Assembly: GCA_036426205.1 (NCBI GenBank)
Contig: CM071569.1
Coordinates: 3,569,644-3,633,643 of the forward strand
DNA: 64,000 nt
Origin: Ascaphus truei
Lineage: Eukaryota > Chordata > Amphibia > Anura > Ascaphidae
Reading direction: 5' to 3'
Of the stretch, positions 34,116-46,607 are shown in pieces. Under the pieces are notes generated by a model. It was not told where the DNA came from and ran no database searches. It was given only the letters and a program-made list of their open reading frames with translations. Each line of letters opens with the position of its first letter. Positions within the stretch are counted from its first letter, which is position 1. A program made the position numbers and the translations under genes.

Positions 34116-34439
34116 TTGTCACACCTGTGGGATGAGATTAGACATTGGCTCCGGAGGATTTTTGACCTCGCAATTCCCCCTGATCCGTGGCTGTTCCTAT
34201 TGAACAGACCATGGAAGGGTCTTTCAAAAGCAGGTAATAAACTAGTTGCACATTTTGCAACAGCAACAAGGTGCGAGATCGCAGCTATGTGGAAACAACC
34301 AGAGATCCCAAATATCCCAAAAATTCGAAATCGATTATGGTACATATGCCAGATGGAGAAATTGACGAGTCTGGTCAATGACACTGGCGAAAAATATATA
34401 AAAGTCTGGAACAGACAGACATCCCAGGGGTTGAGGTAG
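34116..34439 (+). pseudogene. L1-type ORF2 carboxyl-terminal fragment
   Basis: The 107-codon frame carries PPDPWLFLLN, then an IAAMWKQPEIP stretch and WYICQMEKLT, ending near KVWNRQ. Spacing and wording match the carboxyl domain of vertebrate L1 ORF2 proteins (IP.DP..FLL, then IA..WK, then MEKLT). In the intact protein this region helps bind RNA. No RT or endonuclease is present upstream. Confidence 0.75.
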
Positions 34440-34910
34440 CCACGATATGGCAGTGATTATTCCAAGTGCATTCTCGTACAAAGTAAGCGGAACGGACTAC
34501 GAGACCTAGTTGAGGACACGCCATGTGAACACCTTGGGTGGCCCTGGAAGTCGGCAAACAATCGTATAGAGTACATCTACCAGCCACCTATGGGAAAATG
34601 GCAGTGCAGCGTGCCCACGCCCCCCCCCCCCTTCCCTCCTTCCCACCCTCCCCCGCCTTAATTTACCCTTTTTTTTTTTTTTTTCTTTTTCTTTTTTATG
34701 TGTTGTCCCCCCAAGTTTAAAATACATAAATATCCCAACTGGTTATAGAGATATCATGTTCAACGCATGAACACTTAGGGCTCCAGAAGGAGAATGTAGC
34801 AGTATCGTACATGAATGTAATACTGTGAATGTTCGTGTTATTTGTATTGCGATGCTATTTATATTGAAAATCTTCCAATAAACTTGAAGTTATAAAAAAA
34901 AAAAAAAATA
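34116..34910 (+). mobile_element. L1-type LINE 3' end with poly-A
   Basis: The frame 34116-34439 holds the end of an L1-like ORF2. It is followed by a pyrimidine run near 34669-34692, AATAAACTTGAAG at 34878 and a poly-A tail of about 15 A. The element is 5'-truncated. Confidence 0.75.
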
Positions 34911-35188
34911 ACATTGTGCGGGGACTGTTGCCTGAGTAGATGTACTGTACTGATTTTGTTATTATTAGCTTTTATTAATAATGATAGTAATTTGTTATTA
35001 ATGATAATATTCATTGCTGTTATCATTTTATTAGTAATATTAGTGGTGATAGTTTATATACTAGTTTATCTACTGTGTCGTGGTGTATTGATATTTTTAT
35101 AGGGGATCAAATTATTTACACAATCTACATCATGAGTTAAACTTTAGTGTCAAATGGCTAAAATTAATATATAATACTTAACGTACAG
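34911..35188. other. AT-rich, no recognised feature
   Basis: TAAT and ATTA-rich; nothing recognised. Confidence 0.5.
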
Positions 35189-35190
35189 TA

Positions 35191-36761
35191 CAGTGGTGTA
35201 AAAAGAAAGTACACCCTCTTTGAATTCCATGGTTTTACATATCAGGACATAATAACAATCATCTGTTCCTTAGCAGATCTAAAAATTAGGTGAATACTAT
35301 CTCGGATGAACAAAAAAACATGACATATTACACCGTGTCATGATTTATTTAACAAAAATAAAGCCAAAATGGAGAAGCCATGTGTGAAAAACTAAGTACA
35401 CCCTTACTGCTTCCATAGGAATTAAGATGCTAAGTAGCAGACAGGTGCTGCTAATCAAATGCCCTTGATGATCAGCAAGTGTGACCACCTCTATAAAAGC
35501 CGAAGTTTTAGCAGTTTGCTGGTCTGGAGCATTCAGGGTGTGTTAACACAATGCCAAGGAGGAAAGATCTTAGAGAAGCAATGATCTTAGAGAAGCAATT
35601 ATTGCTGCCCATCAATCTGGGAAGGGTTATAAGGCCCTTTCCAAACAATTTAAAGTCCATCATTCTACAGTGAGAAAGATTATTCAAAAGTGGAAAACAT
35701 TCAAGACAGTTGCCAATCTTCCCAGGAGTGGACGTCCCAGCAAATTCACCCCAAGGTCAGACCGTGCAATGCTCAGAGAAATTGCAAAATACCCAAGAGT
35801 TACATCTCAGACTCTACAGGCTTCAGTTAGCATGTTAAATGTTAAAGTTCATGACAGTACAATTAGAAAAAGTCTGAACAAGTATGGTTTGTTTGGAAGG
35901 GTAGCCAGGAGAAAGACTCCTCTCTAAAAAGAACATGGCAGCACGGCTTAGGTTTACAAATGAATAAAACCACAAGACTTCTGGAACAATGTCCTTTGGA
36001 CAGATGAGACCAAAGTGGAGATGTTTGGCCATAATGCACAACGCCACGTTTTGCGAAAACCAAACACAGCATATTAGCACAAACACCTCATACCAACTGT
36101 CAGCACAGTGGTGGAGGAGTGATGATTTGGGCTTGTTTTGCAGCCACAGAACCTGGCAACCGTGCAGTCATTGAGTCGACCATGAACTCCTCTGTATACC
36201 AAAGTATTCTAGAGTCAAATGTGAGGCCATCTGTCCGACAGCTAAAGCTTGGCCAAAATTGGGTCATGCAAAAGGACAATGATCCCAAGCACACCAGCAA
36301 ATCTACAACAAAATGGCTGAAAAAGAAAAGAATCAAGGTGTTGCAATGGCCTAGTCAAAGTCCAGACCTCAACCCGATTGAAATGCTGTGACTAGACCTT
36401 AAGAGAGCTGTGCATAAACAAATGCCCACAAACCTCAATGAACTGAAGCAACATTGTAAAGAAGAGTGGGCCAAAATAAAGTCATACAGAAAACGATTAC
36501 TTCAAGTTATTGCTGCTAAAGGTGGTTCTACAAGCTATTGAATCATAAGGTATACTTAGTTTTTCACACATGGCTCCTCCATTTTGGCTTTATTTGTGTT
36601 AAATAAATCATTACATGTTTTAATATGTCATGTGTTTTTGTTCATCTGAGGTTGTATTTACCTAATTTTAAGACTTGCTAAGGAACAGATGATTGTTATT
36701 ATGTCCTGATATGTAAAACCAGGGAATTCAAAGAGGGTGTACTTTCTTTTTCACACAAATG
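35191..36761 (+). mobile_element. Tc1/mariner transposon, full length, dead
   Basis: 1,571 bp between TA dinucleotides at 35189-35190 and 36762-36763. The left end CAGTGGTGTAAAAAGAAAGT is inverted at the right end; the inverse identity extends through AACAATCATCTGTTCCTTAG, giving arms of about 90 bp. A 3' fragment of the same family is at 2920-4250. Confidence 0.93.
35552..36540 (+). pseudogene. Tc1-family transposase, inactivated
   Basis: The transposase cuts and pastes the element using a DDE triad. Readable blocks: start MPRRKDL at 35552; helix-turn-helix part in frame 35670-35927 (RKIIQKWK, NLPRSGRPSKFTPRSDR, VHDSTIRKSLNKYGLFG); first Asp in a TGGACAGATGAG stretch near 35996-36007 (WTDE); frame 36119-36391 with MIWACFAA, the second Asp in DNDPKHTS, and SPDLNPIEML carrying the catalytic Glu. 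Two lesions are clear. A 17-bp tandem duplication near 35567-35600 shifts the frame right after the start, and TGA at 36389-36391 replaces the usual Trp codon just after the Glu block. Further shifts lie between 35930 and 36110. Confidence 0.92.
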
Positions 36762-36763
36762 TA

Positions 36764-37600
36764 CAGTAAGTCAATTCATGTTCTGCAGTCCAAAAACTGC
36801 TTTTGTGACTTGTAAGGATCTACTAAATATGTGATAAAATGAGATAACAATTCAACTAGAATAGCCATTTATCAGATTTATAATGACATGATTGTACAAG
36901 ATTTTCATTGTAAATCTGGTGGTTTGTATAAAAACAAACCGCAATACTCCAAGACCTCAATAAGTGCTATTAAACACTGACCTCACTGTCTATATCTGCT
37001 TCCATCCTGGCATTGTCTAACTGTAATCTCACTCTAGTGTATACCCTGCAAGCAATAATACATCATGTGGTTTTTTCCATGCTATTCAACTCAGCTGTGG
37101 AAGACTTACAAACAACCCTTCTGTATTTCAGTTATTCATAAAGACATAAATCCAGCAGTTGAGTTATTGTCCTGATTATGTTGATAAGAAACATTTTCAA
37201 TGGAACAGAGGTTAAAATGTCTCCCATATTGCCAACTTTTAATTAGCACCACAGGATTTGTTTTCTGTCAGCCGTCTCTGAAATATTCTTTATCTCTAGC
37301 AATTACAGAGTCTTAAGCATCAGATAACAATGGTGACATATGACAAATTCCAGACAAATGGTTTTAATTGTGCATTGCAATTTGTTGATACTGACCTGGA
37401 AGGGAAAGACGCAAGACAGAAGATTGGAGAGACAGGAGGGGTTGAAAGGACAAAGAAAATAAGAGACTGTTAGAACACAGAGGAGAAAAAAAAAGAGTTC
37501 CTCCAGCTACAAAATAATCTTTAATGTGTTGGATGCCTGCAGCACTGGAGTGCCCCTCACATTCAGGCACCTTGACCATGGGATGTGGTTGTTACCCAAC
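36764..37600. other. No recognised feature
   Basis: AT-rich sequence without repeat ends or coding signal. Confidence 0.5.
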
Positions 37601-37684
37601 CCTTTATGTATTTATTTATCAAATGTTTTACCAGGAAGTAATACATTTAGAGTTACCTCTCTTTTTAAAGTATGCCCTGGGACC
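37601..37684 (-). mobile_element. L2-related SINE or LINE tail, minus strand
   Basis: ACCAGGAAGTAATACATTTA and GAGTTACCTCTC match, inverted, GGTAACTCTCAATGTATTAC at 52793 with the same flanking order (CAGGACATACTTGAAA against the TATGCCCTGGGAC at 37672). Confidence 0.8.
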
Positions 37685-39749
37685 CCCCCTAACCTCAGGA
37701 ATGGAAAAAGAAGTCTCCCTATGAGCTGTGCACAGGATTTTTTAGAGATTGACTAATGTCTGTTCCGTTCACAAACATTTATCAAAATTCGGATATAGGA
37801 AAACTGGTTTACAGTCCTGAGGATTCTGATGGTTCTATCAACGGTATTCGAATAGGTGGAGTTGGGGGTTTCATACTCTAGTGCTCTTAAACACCCTGGT
37901 TGAGATGCTTCTATTCTCCAGGTGTGGCATCTTCACAGTGCTACCGGGGCTCATGTTTAATAAGCAGACATCTGCCATAAGACACCTTCCAGATAGGGAA
38001 GACCCCTTACAGAACAGTCAAGTCACTGGGCTGTAAGGTGTCTTCCAGCCATGTATGTCTTGCGCTCAATGCACATAGGCATAAGGGCTCCTATCCACCA
38101 GGAGTGTGTCAAAATAGTTTTGTTCCCAGTGGCCCAGCCAACACAACCCCTGGTCTGCACATGAGGATGAGTCCTGTCAGCCAGCAGCATTCGCATCCTC
38201 TCTATCACTATTTAAAGCCTGGCAAAAGTATAATCACTTCACTTGTGTTATTTGTTAGTAATCATTCACACTACCAGCAAGCTCCAACGTGAAGTAATAA
38301 AAACCTGATGACATCCATTGAATGTCGTAAGGACCACAAGTGTATCTACCATTGTGATGTCTATTGAACACCGTAAGGCACGCTAAAGGTTTATGTTCGT
38401 CTACGAATATTACTAGAATGATGTGATCTTCTTCCAACAACGAAGAAGTACAACCATAGACATTGAATAACAAAAAAAAAAACATATATCGGTAATAATC
38501 TCATTATATTGAAATTATGCATATGGCTTTATCATATTCATGAGACTAACTTCATTCCAAGCATTTGTACTGTACATGTTTCTCCTGTGGGTGAAATAAT
38601 CAATTTGTTATGTGTATGAAATCCTTGAGTGACTATTTAAAAATAACTCTTACACATCAGGATATATTAAATTGTCTCCTAATTGTTGGATTAAGTCTCG
38701 TTGTGCTACTGAATGCCTTCCTTTGTTATTTTTTTGTTTTTTTTTTAATAATGAAAACATAAGCATTTGATTTATTTGTTGTTCGACTAATTACAAAGAT
38801 TATTCTTGGCTAAATTGCTAAACTATCCCAAGAAGGACCAACAGTAGATATCCCCTGCAGGAGAGAAACACAAGTCAGGAGAAGATGGAAAACGCAGCCA
38901 TTGGCTCATATCCACTCTTGCTTTGTGTCTCGGGTTTATGCTTCTATAATATTAATTACTGTAATCTAGGCTGACTGCCACTTTGAAACAATTTTGTGCA
39001 CAAAGCTACAATTTAAATCTTTGTTTCCCACACAGTACCACCCAGCTTTCTTCTCCGCCATTATCTGAGAAGGCAAACACACTGCACGAGGGAGAAGTAA
39101 TGTTTTTTAGTATCTTTCTGAATAAAGCACAGTGGCGGCTCAGTTCTAGTAATATAACTTGTTCCCTGGTAAGTGTGCTATGCATCTTGAAGAAGCTCAT
39201 TCTCTATCTCCAGTTGCTTTGAATTCTAAGCCTATTTTTAGTCTTAATGGTGCAATCCTTCTTTTGGGCGCAGGACACAGAGATGCAAAGCATCACGGAA
39301 AATGAAAAAATGACAAGTACAAATGTCTGTAATAGTAAATCATAAAGAAAGAAGGATTTATTATTATACAGTACATAAAAACATTTTATTTAAAGGAGTC
39401 ATCAACAACCATTGGGAAGTGGTGGTGAGGGGGTGGGAGTGTGTTGTTAAGGGCGATGGGGAATTGTGTTGTGGGGGCAAAGGACAGAGTGTGTTGTTGA
39501 AGTTGTATACTTTCATATTCTGTCAATGTTTTGTAATAACATTTTAATTGTTTGAAGTTTTTCCTTTAATTTTCACTATAATGTAATGTGTAGGGGTATC
39601 ATATACATAAGCAACATATACAGTACACCACACTCCCAATGCTCACAATCAGGACCTCAATGAATACCAACAGGACAGGTTTTAACAAAACCTTTATAAG
39701 ATAGAAAAAAGCAATATTCTTCTCTCAGTCTCCCCCCCTTCCAGTCAAC
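37685..39749. other. Mostly unassigned, with a palindromic repeat at 37955-38060
   Basis: Around 37955-38060, CATCTGCCATAAGACACCTTCC mirrors GGTGTCTTCCAGCC, like the MITE at 45986-46125. The rest shows no gene or repeat I recognise. Confidence 0.45.
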
Positions 39750-40515
39750 ACTAGCCACCCCCCCCCCCTTCCCCAGCGGCGGCACTGGCGTGTTTCACCC
39801 CACGGCGAGCGGTGTCAAACAGCTAAAGACCAAACAATTAATGGCGTATGTCCTAGCCACCTTTGGTGAGTAGGATTCTAGTTTTTCCCAACGGAGGAGC
39901 AAAGTTTTATTCAAAGTGCTCTAGCGCTTAGATGTTTTTAAGGTTGATGTACATATGTACGCAATTTTATTTTTCTTTATTGGTATATTAAATTGCTCTG
40001 TTCATTTACCTATGCATATGTTCCTTGGGTAATGCACTATTGCAGTGTTTGTCTATGTTTTGTCTCCCCTCTCTTGAGGTATTCATTTAAAGGAACAGGA
40101 CACTGTTTACAGTCCAATTGATTCTCACAGGCCATTCCTTGCCTCAGCGCCACAAGAGGTTTATCACTCTCAGTGACTCAGACTGATGAAAATATGAAAT
40201 GTTTAATAAATACACTGTATTGTTTAATTATTTCAGGGGCTGCAACTCAGTAGTGTTCAAGTGGAGTAGTTTGGGTGTGCTCGTTTACCATAATGTTGTT
40301 GATGTCATACAATGCTTCACTAATGCCATTGTTTAATCCTTGTGAAACCCCGGTCTCTTTTCAGCCCCAGAGACCCCCCATGTAGTGCTCCGAGGCTCTG
40401 CGGCACACCCGGCTAGCGGGGGCCGCCATGACAGGTTGCGCGAGCGTGCGCATTGGTTGCCCAGGCGCAGTAAGGGTAGCGCACGCGGTCCCAATGCTAA
40501 AGAGGTCCTGAGTGG

Positions 40516-40534
40516 ACTACAATTCCCAGCAGCC
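40516..40534 (+). promoter_or_regulatory. ZNF143-like motif in LTR B
   Basis: ACTACAATTCCCAGCAGCC matches the first 15 bases of the known long ZNF143 site form ACTACAATTCCCAGCATGC. The LTR copy at 15844 has the same element, in the same orientation relative to the LTR, at 16725-16740. Confidence 0.55.
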
Positions 40535-40867
40535 TCTGCGGATTGCCCTTTCACCCACATCACGTGCAGCCAGCCAGCAAATAGGGTTTTGCAGTTTCTC
40601 CTGTGGAGTAAGGATACAATGTTGCAGGGACCACGTTTGGCAGTTGGAGCTGGGAGCAGGAAGGGGAAGGAATGGTGTAGGGAGCAAGTGGCTCCTACAC
40701 CAGGTAAGGTTCCCCAGATCCCAGGCAGGCCCCAATCCCCTTCAGGGTAGTGGGTATGTACTGAGGGACAGCCCCTAGGTTAGGGACCCTGCCCTTAGGT
40801 GTGAGTGTGCAGTCTTGTTAGTGTCACGGCTGTCAGTGCTGTGGGCGCTGACAAGTAGGCACAGTGT

Positions 40868-41035
40868 GTGTGCAGTGTAGCTGCAGGTACCAGGTTGAGT
40901 GCAGTGGGTTGCTGCAGGTTCCGTGTGAGTGCAGTGGGTTGCTGCAGGTACGGAGTGAGTGCAGTGGGTTGCTGCAGGTTCCGTGTGAGTGCAGTGGGTT
41001 GCTGCAGGTTCAGTGTGAGTGCAGTGCGTTTTCTG
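40868..41035. repeat. 30-bp tandem repeat, about 5 units
   Basis: GCAGTGGGTTGCTGCAGGT recurs every 30 bp from about 40901 to 41010. The unit is a multiple of 3, so it is open in several frames. Confidence 0.93.
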
Positions 41036-41974
41036 CAGAGGTTAGGGAGAAGTTAGTCAGAGGGGACCCGGGTGGTGAAGGGAGATGTAGAGTGGGTGCA
41101 GGGGGTCAGTGACCCACCTGCATAGGACAGGCTACCCCGTAGGCCCCTAGGAGTGTTTCCTGAAGTCACCGAAGGTTGCTGTGCTGCAGGGACAGCCTAT
41201 AGTAGTAGCGAGCATCACCCTTACTGAGTACCAGCTAGGGACAAAGCGACAAGCGTGCGGAGCAGGTTTGCTGGCGAGTCATCTGGGAACAGACGGCTGG
41301 ACATTGAGACCCAGGAGGCAGATTCATCTGACCCTTTGCGAAGAGGTACCGGTCACCGCCGTGACCGGAAGGTACTATAACATCAAGTGCACCAACACCG
41401 GTCAACAGGCGCTGATCCCGCCTTAGGCTAAACTCTTTAGGAACACTAAGCGAGTGGTTAAAGAACTGAGCCTATACCAAAATACTATACATGGACACGG
41501 TGTGTGGGGCACGCGGTGAGGGGACGGAGACGTTGCTCCTGATGAGTAGGCAGCCACTAAGGTTATACCGTTAGAGTATAAGTATATGTTATGTGTATTG
41601 CTACGTTGCATTATTACAGTAAAACCAGTTACAATCATAAGGTGTTGTATGTTTCTTGCCCAAGGGAATCTTACATCACGGGGATCCTGGGTAAGTGGAG
41701 GCTCTGCGCTAAGTAAATGTATAAGTGTTACCCCAGGCTCCCAGCTAGCGGAGGCTCAGCTCTCCTGGAGCTGCAGGTGTTGTACAGTGACCAGTAAGTA
41801 GTTCCTTTGGGAAGCGTCAGAAAAAGGGCTACACTTGGCTGGCAGATTCTGAAGGTTTCTCAATGTCAACACCTTGTTCGTGTAGAAATCGTATCCAGCG
41901 ACACAGAACATCACTATTGGATAATTAAAGTAACAATTGCCTTTTTGGCATCTGGTTGCATTGTACCTCCGGAA

Positions 41975-42160
41975 CGCATGTACATTAATTTAATGAAACA
42001 CATAGTATGCGTTCCATCCAGTGCTTATAGTGTGCGCATGCACAGTAATTGAATAGAATGCATATGCATTCCATAAAGTTTGCATATACCGCGCATTCGC
42101 ACAAATTCAATGGAACGGATATGCATTTCATACTGTATACATATAGCACGCATGCGCAGC
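41975..42160. repeat. Degenerate 57-60-bp tandem repeat
   Basis: CGCAT starts units at 41975, 42035, 42092 and 42149 (60, 57 and 57 bp). Units share CGCATGNNCA, AATT and TATGC(A/G)TT words. Confidence 0.75.
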
Positions 42161-42889
42161 GGTGTTCCAACAGACCAGCACAGTGTCTAAATAATGCATC
42201 TATTTCTCGCTTATCTTACAAGTGAAATTGTACAAGAGACGGGCAGTGCATGTTGGAGGAAGGAAATTTTACTATTTTTCCCCAGTCTGTTATTTCTATT
42301 ATTGTATACATCAATAAATATTTTCAGAACTCTTACACTGATGGCCTATTTTCCAAAGAAGGGTTAATTAATAAGTCAGATTTGTGTGCTGTTTCTTGCA
42401 TTAGATCTGAATATGATATACTGTAGGTGGTTACATAACCACAATGACCAATGCACCTGCATTAGATATACTCATATACAAAATGGAATTTAAGTAAATT
42501 AGAAAAGGAGAAAAAAATAAAGATTAACAAAGTGCAAAAATAATAACAGGAAAAAAATATGTATTTAAAAAAAAAAAAGATTGAAAGAAACTGTAACAAG
42601 GAAATAGAGAAACTCGCTTTACATAAGACCAACAAATTAAAGGTTTTAGTACGGAAGTAATCTCAGTGAGATGTGGCTGAATCTGAACATAACGTATTCT
42701 GTATTCCACCAAACGATTGAACATACTATATATTACACATCTTCCAAAACGTGGAAAATACTATAAATGCAATGACGTTATTTCTTTTTTTCTTTACTCC
42801 TCTTTTGTTCCTTATCAGTTGATAGTGTATAGCTTGTCGTTTTTTGTATTGTACAAGAGTGCTGCTATTTAAGTTAAAGGTATTACACA
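42161..42889. other. No recognised feature
   Basis: AT-rich; nothing recognised. Confidence 0.5.
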
Positions 42890-43590
42890 TGTAGCCGTGT
42901 GTCCTCTTGGCTACTAATCTGCCCTGCCTAACACATAAGCCCTGGTACCAGTGCAGACAGTGTTAGGGTTAATCTGGGGTTTCCCCTGCAGTAAGCAGCC
43001 TCCTTAAGTGACAGGGGTGGGCTAAGGCCTGTGTACTGCCCAATCAGGGGCTCTGACCTCGGACCCTCCTCCTGGGTACAAAAGGAGCGGCAGAGCCTAA
43101 ATTTAGAGTTCTATGCAGAGATCTAGGAAGTGTGGAGTCAGGGCTCTGCCCACCTTCCTTCCCCTCCCTTAGGGGAGTGGGACAACTACCCCTAAATCCA
43201 CCAGGGAATAAGGGAAGAGTTGAGGATAGACCTCTGTGGCCTAAATCCCTTTGGTTGAGTCCAGGGGAAAGAGAGTACAGGATGTATGCTGTGTTCTGTG
43301 TTGGAAGAATAAAGAGTGTTCCTGTTTTATATACTCCTGCCTGAGAGTGCAGTTAATCCGGGGGAGTGCCGGAGAGTTTTCCTGCAGGGACTGCACCCAC
43401 TTCTGCTGGGGCCTGCGGGGAATGGAGGCGCTGCACCGAGTGAAGATCTGAGAATGAACCCTCGAGCCTGCCCTGTCTTCCCCACTAACAACGGCGGAAA
43501 CTCAGCAATCCTGTAAGCCCAGCAGGTGAGCAGCACTACAACACCGTGTAATAGTGACATCTCCCAGAGGGTGGGGGAAAACCTGTTACA
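42890..43590 (+). mobile_element. Solo LTR, family A, CACA duplication
   Basis: 701 bp from TGTAGCCGTG to CCTGTTACA, flanked by CACA at 42886-42889 and 43591-43594. A TATA-like GGTACAAAAGG lies near 43074, AATAAAG near 43308, and CAGGGACTGCACC near 43385, all in the order seen at 49011. No internal retroviral or retrotransposon genes remain. Confidence 0.88.
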
Positions 43591-43594
43591 CACA

Positions 43595-45633
43595 TACGTT
43601 AACAAATGCTCATAAACGAAGATTAACATGCTACCGTTTTATTTTCTGTACCCTTCCGCATCTTTTTTTCATAGAAAACTCAAATAAAAAATAAGTATAT
43701 AAAAAAAAAAGTTCAATATTATTGTACCATCCGCTTCCCAATGTGTCACAGATCTCAACTGCTATTAATGGGTTTCTACCATCTCTTGGGTAAACAACAT
43801 CCCCAGGCTCTGGCTGAGTGATACATCTGTGCCTCTCTCCAGGGAAATACTGTAGTAGGAGATCTCTTCTCTCCCTCCCTCTATGTCAGCAACAAGTGAA
43901 ACACACACTCCCTCCTCTCCTCTCCCCGGATTGCCTCCCACCCCAGCATCTAGCAACAACAAAAAAAAAGCAATTCAGAAGGGCCCATGCTGAGAACTCA
44001 GCGAGACACCATGAACAACAGCGGCTAATGGAGAGGCATAATAGTACTATAATGGGATTTGTAAAGATAATATTTAAAATAGCAGCCTCACTAAACAGCG
44101 AAATCTGAGCTCCTAAAGGGACTGCACAGCAGACAGTGTCAGGCTTCACAATCCACTCATCAAGCACTGGATTAATGTCCTTTTGCTTTGCTCCTAAAAG
44201 CTAGTCCAGTGGATGTAATATAGAAGGATATAGAAAGATGGACTATACCGCACTCAACTGTACAGTGCATCTAAATTGTGTAACTACGCAGAGGTTCTAG
44301 TGACTTTGAAAACTGCAAAGTCTACTTCAGCAGAAAGATCACATGTACTTCCTCCTAATTTAATTTACTCTGCCCTAATGTATTTACTGAAAAGGGCAAC
44401 ATTGCTTAGCTGATAGTTTTTTTCAAATTTACTTTAAAGACAGCAAAGAGTTCATCTACTGTACATCTCACATAGTACTCCGCCTTTCCCCGCTAACCAA
44501 ACGCTGTTCACGCCTCTGGGCATCTTTGGCTGCTTTGAACTCCGATGTCCAGCAGACATACCGGCGCCTATGGGTTTGCACGGGCTGCCTGTTTGGACAT
44601 GAGTTTGAATGTTAAAACTTATTAAAATACACTTTAATACACTCTGAGTCTCTGGGTGCAGGGAACAGAAAAGGGAAAATGTACTCTTTATTTCTGTCTA
44701 CATGATTTCCCCCATGCTTTCCCTTTGACTCAGTTTGGACTCTCAGAGTCCCCCCAACCTTATGTATGGTAGGGCACCCACTAACCATATACTGTTTGTG
44801 GGTCACCTTGGCAATGGCTAGGGTACCCCCCTCTACCCAGGGATTCCCTCGGCTCAAGAGATACACATTTATCCCTGTGCCTCATTCTCCTATCCGAGTT
44901 ATGCTGAAGCAGGGCAGCCTAGTGGTGAGTCGCGCTTACGTTTTCAAGGAGAAGTATTGCCAGGACAATGTGGCTACATGTATCTGAGAATCAAGCATGA
45001 TTCCCAGACACATTTATTGGGGACCCGGTAACTCTGGACCCCAACCTCCTAGGCACATTCGGACAACGGTTCCTCCGCAAACCCCCCCTTGAAACGCATA
45101 CACTAGCAATCCCTGCCTGACTGCATGCCCGGAAAGGAAAAAACACAAAAAAGTGTTTTATTACACACAGTACAATACAATGTACAGTAATGATACAATG
45201 TTACTAAGTCCAGGAGCTAACTCTCTTGGACCCTTATACACGGAGCAGGGTTAACCAAACGGGCGTAACCTTAATTCTACAGCCTGGTTACCCCCTCCCA
45301 TCACAATAATACAGTAGTGTGCTGAGGTTATGTTTTCCTTCCTTCCCAGAACTTATTCCTATGGACGCTGTGTATATCGTGCTATTATTTTAGGTTTGTA
45401 GGTGTAAACAATGTGATTTTCTTTTCCATCTTAAAGAGCTCCATAGGAGCGCAGGACATGATCACCCCTACAGGCATGACATTGGTACTACATCATGTGG
45501 CGCTTCGTGTGCTATACCCCATGACGTAGAGCTGTGTCTTGAGGCACCCAAAGGGTCAACCTGCCATTTTCTCCTACTCCAGTAGCTAAAATCCTACAGG
45601 CTTAGAGCCCATTGTAAAATGTTTTTGGAATAG
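43595..45633. other. Unassigned
   Basis: Mixed sequence without recognisable genes. A CGGATTGCCTCCC segment and purine-pyrimidine tracts near 43820-43960 are not assigned. Around 44930-45300 GC-richer sequence resembles an LTR but has no partner in the window. Confidence 0.35.
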
Positions 45634-45924
45634 CTATTTGCTGATCATCCTGCTTTTTTCCGACATCACTCCAGATGCAATAATGCTAATATATTGATAT
45701 ATTCCGCCAAGGAGGCTGGTGGTGCACCAGAACGCATCTCTAAAACAATCTCCATTGACAGGTGACCCTGAATGAATTGATAAATCCCCCAATATCACAG
45801 GTGCCAACGTCTCTCGCTGACAGGAGGCTGGAATCCCTAATACTTCACTTGCCCAATCAGGGAACCAGGCATTGGCTATTAGTAAACTCACATGTCCAAA
45901 AGACTTCCGTCTACTTCTAGTCAA
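45634..45924 (-). pseudogene. Possible LINE endonuclease scrap
   Basis: The minus-strand frame contains LAPVILGDLSIHSGSP, which resembles the LGDFNIH motif of LINE apurinic endonucleases. Nothing else in the 96 codons supports it and no RT adjoins. It may be chance. Confidence 0.3.
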
Positions 45925-45985
45925 CCTCTGTACTAGAGATTTAGGAGATTGTAAGAGATTATATAAATATATACAAAATATTACA

Positions 45986-46125
45986 GGCCATATTTACTGT
46001 CTTCTGCCATAAGGCACCTTCCAGTGCTGGAAGATATCTTACCATTCATGAAGTTAATGGGTCATAAGGTGTCTTCCAACACCGGAAGGTGTCTCACAGC
46101 AGACAACTACTTAGTAAATATGGGC
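45986..46125. mobile_element. Palindromic MITE, TATTTACT type
   Basis: Ends GGCCATATTTACT and AGTAAATATGGGC are inverted. The inside mirrors itself (CATAAGGCACCTTCCAGTGC against CATAAGGTGTCTTCCAAC and GGAAGGTGTC). Confidence 0.8.
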
Positions 46126-46607
46126 TTATATATCCAAAAATCCCAAATACATGCTCCTTTTTTAGTTTATAGTTAGCAGTTGCCAACATTGCTGTGGGTG
46201 GCACAAGGGTAAATATGAAGAATCAAGAAGAACTTATAAATGGGAATTACTGTAAACACAGAACAAAGCTGAATTGTGTCTGCAGAATACAAAATAAGAG
46301 AAAAAGGTGTAGAGATAGAAAAATGATTTTACCATGAACCTGAAGGCATACATACTGTATGAAATAGCGTCCTTGTTTTGCTGTGTGGATTCAATGTAAC
46401 AGTTTGATTTCTTAATGCACATTTTGGTAATATCTAAAAGTCTGGGATCATACAAAATATAGCAGCCTGGAGCCCCTCGGTGACGGGGCACCAGACCGGA
46501 GGTGCTAGGCTCCCTCTCTTCCCTCCCCCTCCCCCACACCTTTGGTGCCAGTCAACGTGCTGCTTCCCCTCTCCCCACCAGCTTGATATCATTGGAGGTT
46601 ATATCAC

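Larger units (their letters stand above)
40343..41833 (-). mobile_element. Solo LTR, family B, with CTTG duplication
   Basis: On its own strand it starts TGTAGCCC and ends GGGTTTCA. Flanks are CTTG at 40339-40342 and 41834-41837. 1,491 bp. Shares CTGGGAGCCTGGGGTAACA, GCGCTG(A/T)TCC-type words and a GTGCCCCACACACCG-like stretch with 15844-17019. Longer than that copy partly because of a tandem repeat. Confidence 0.85.

Noticed and set aside
39770..39900. Possible further PLE tail (GGCGTGTTTCACCC)
   Set aside because: Only a loose resemblance to the inverse of GAAACGCG, without a box or paired stem.
44930..45300. Possible LTR
   Set aside because: No matching copy in the window and no clear ends or duplication.
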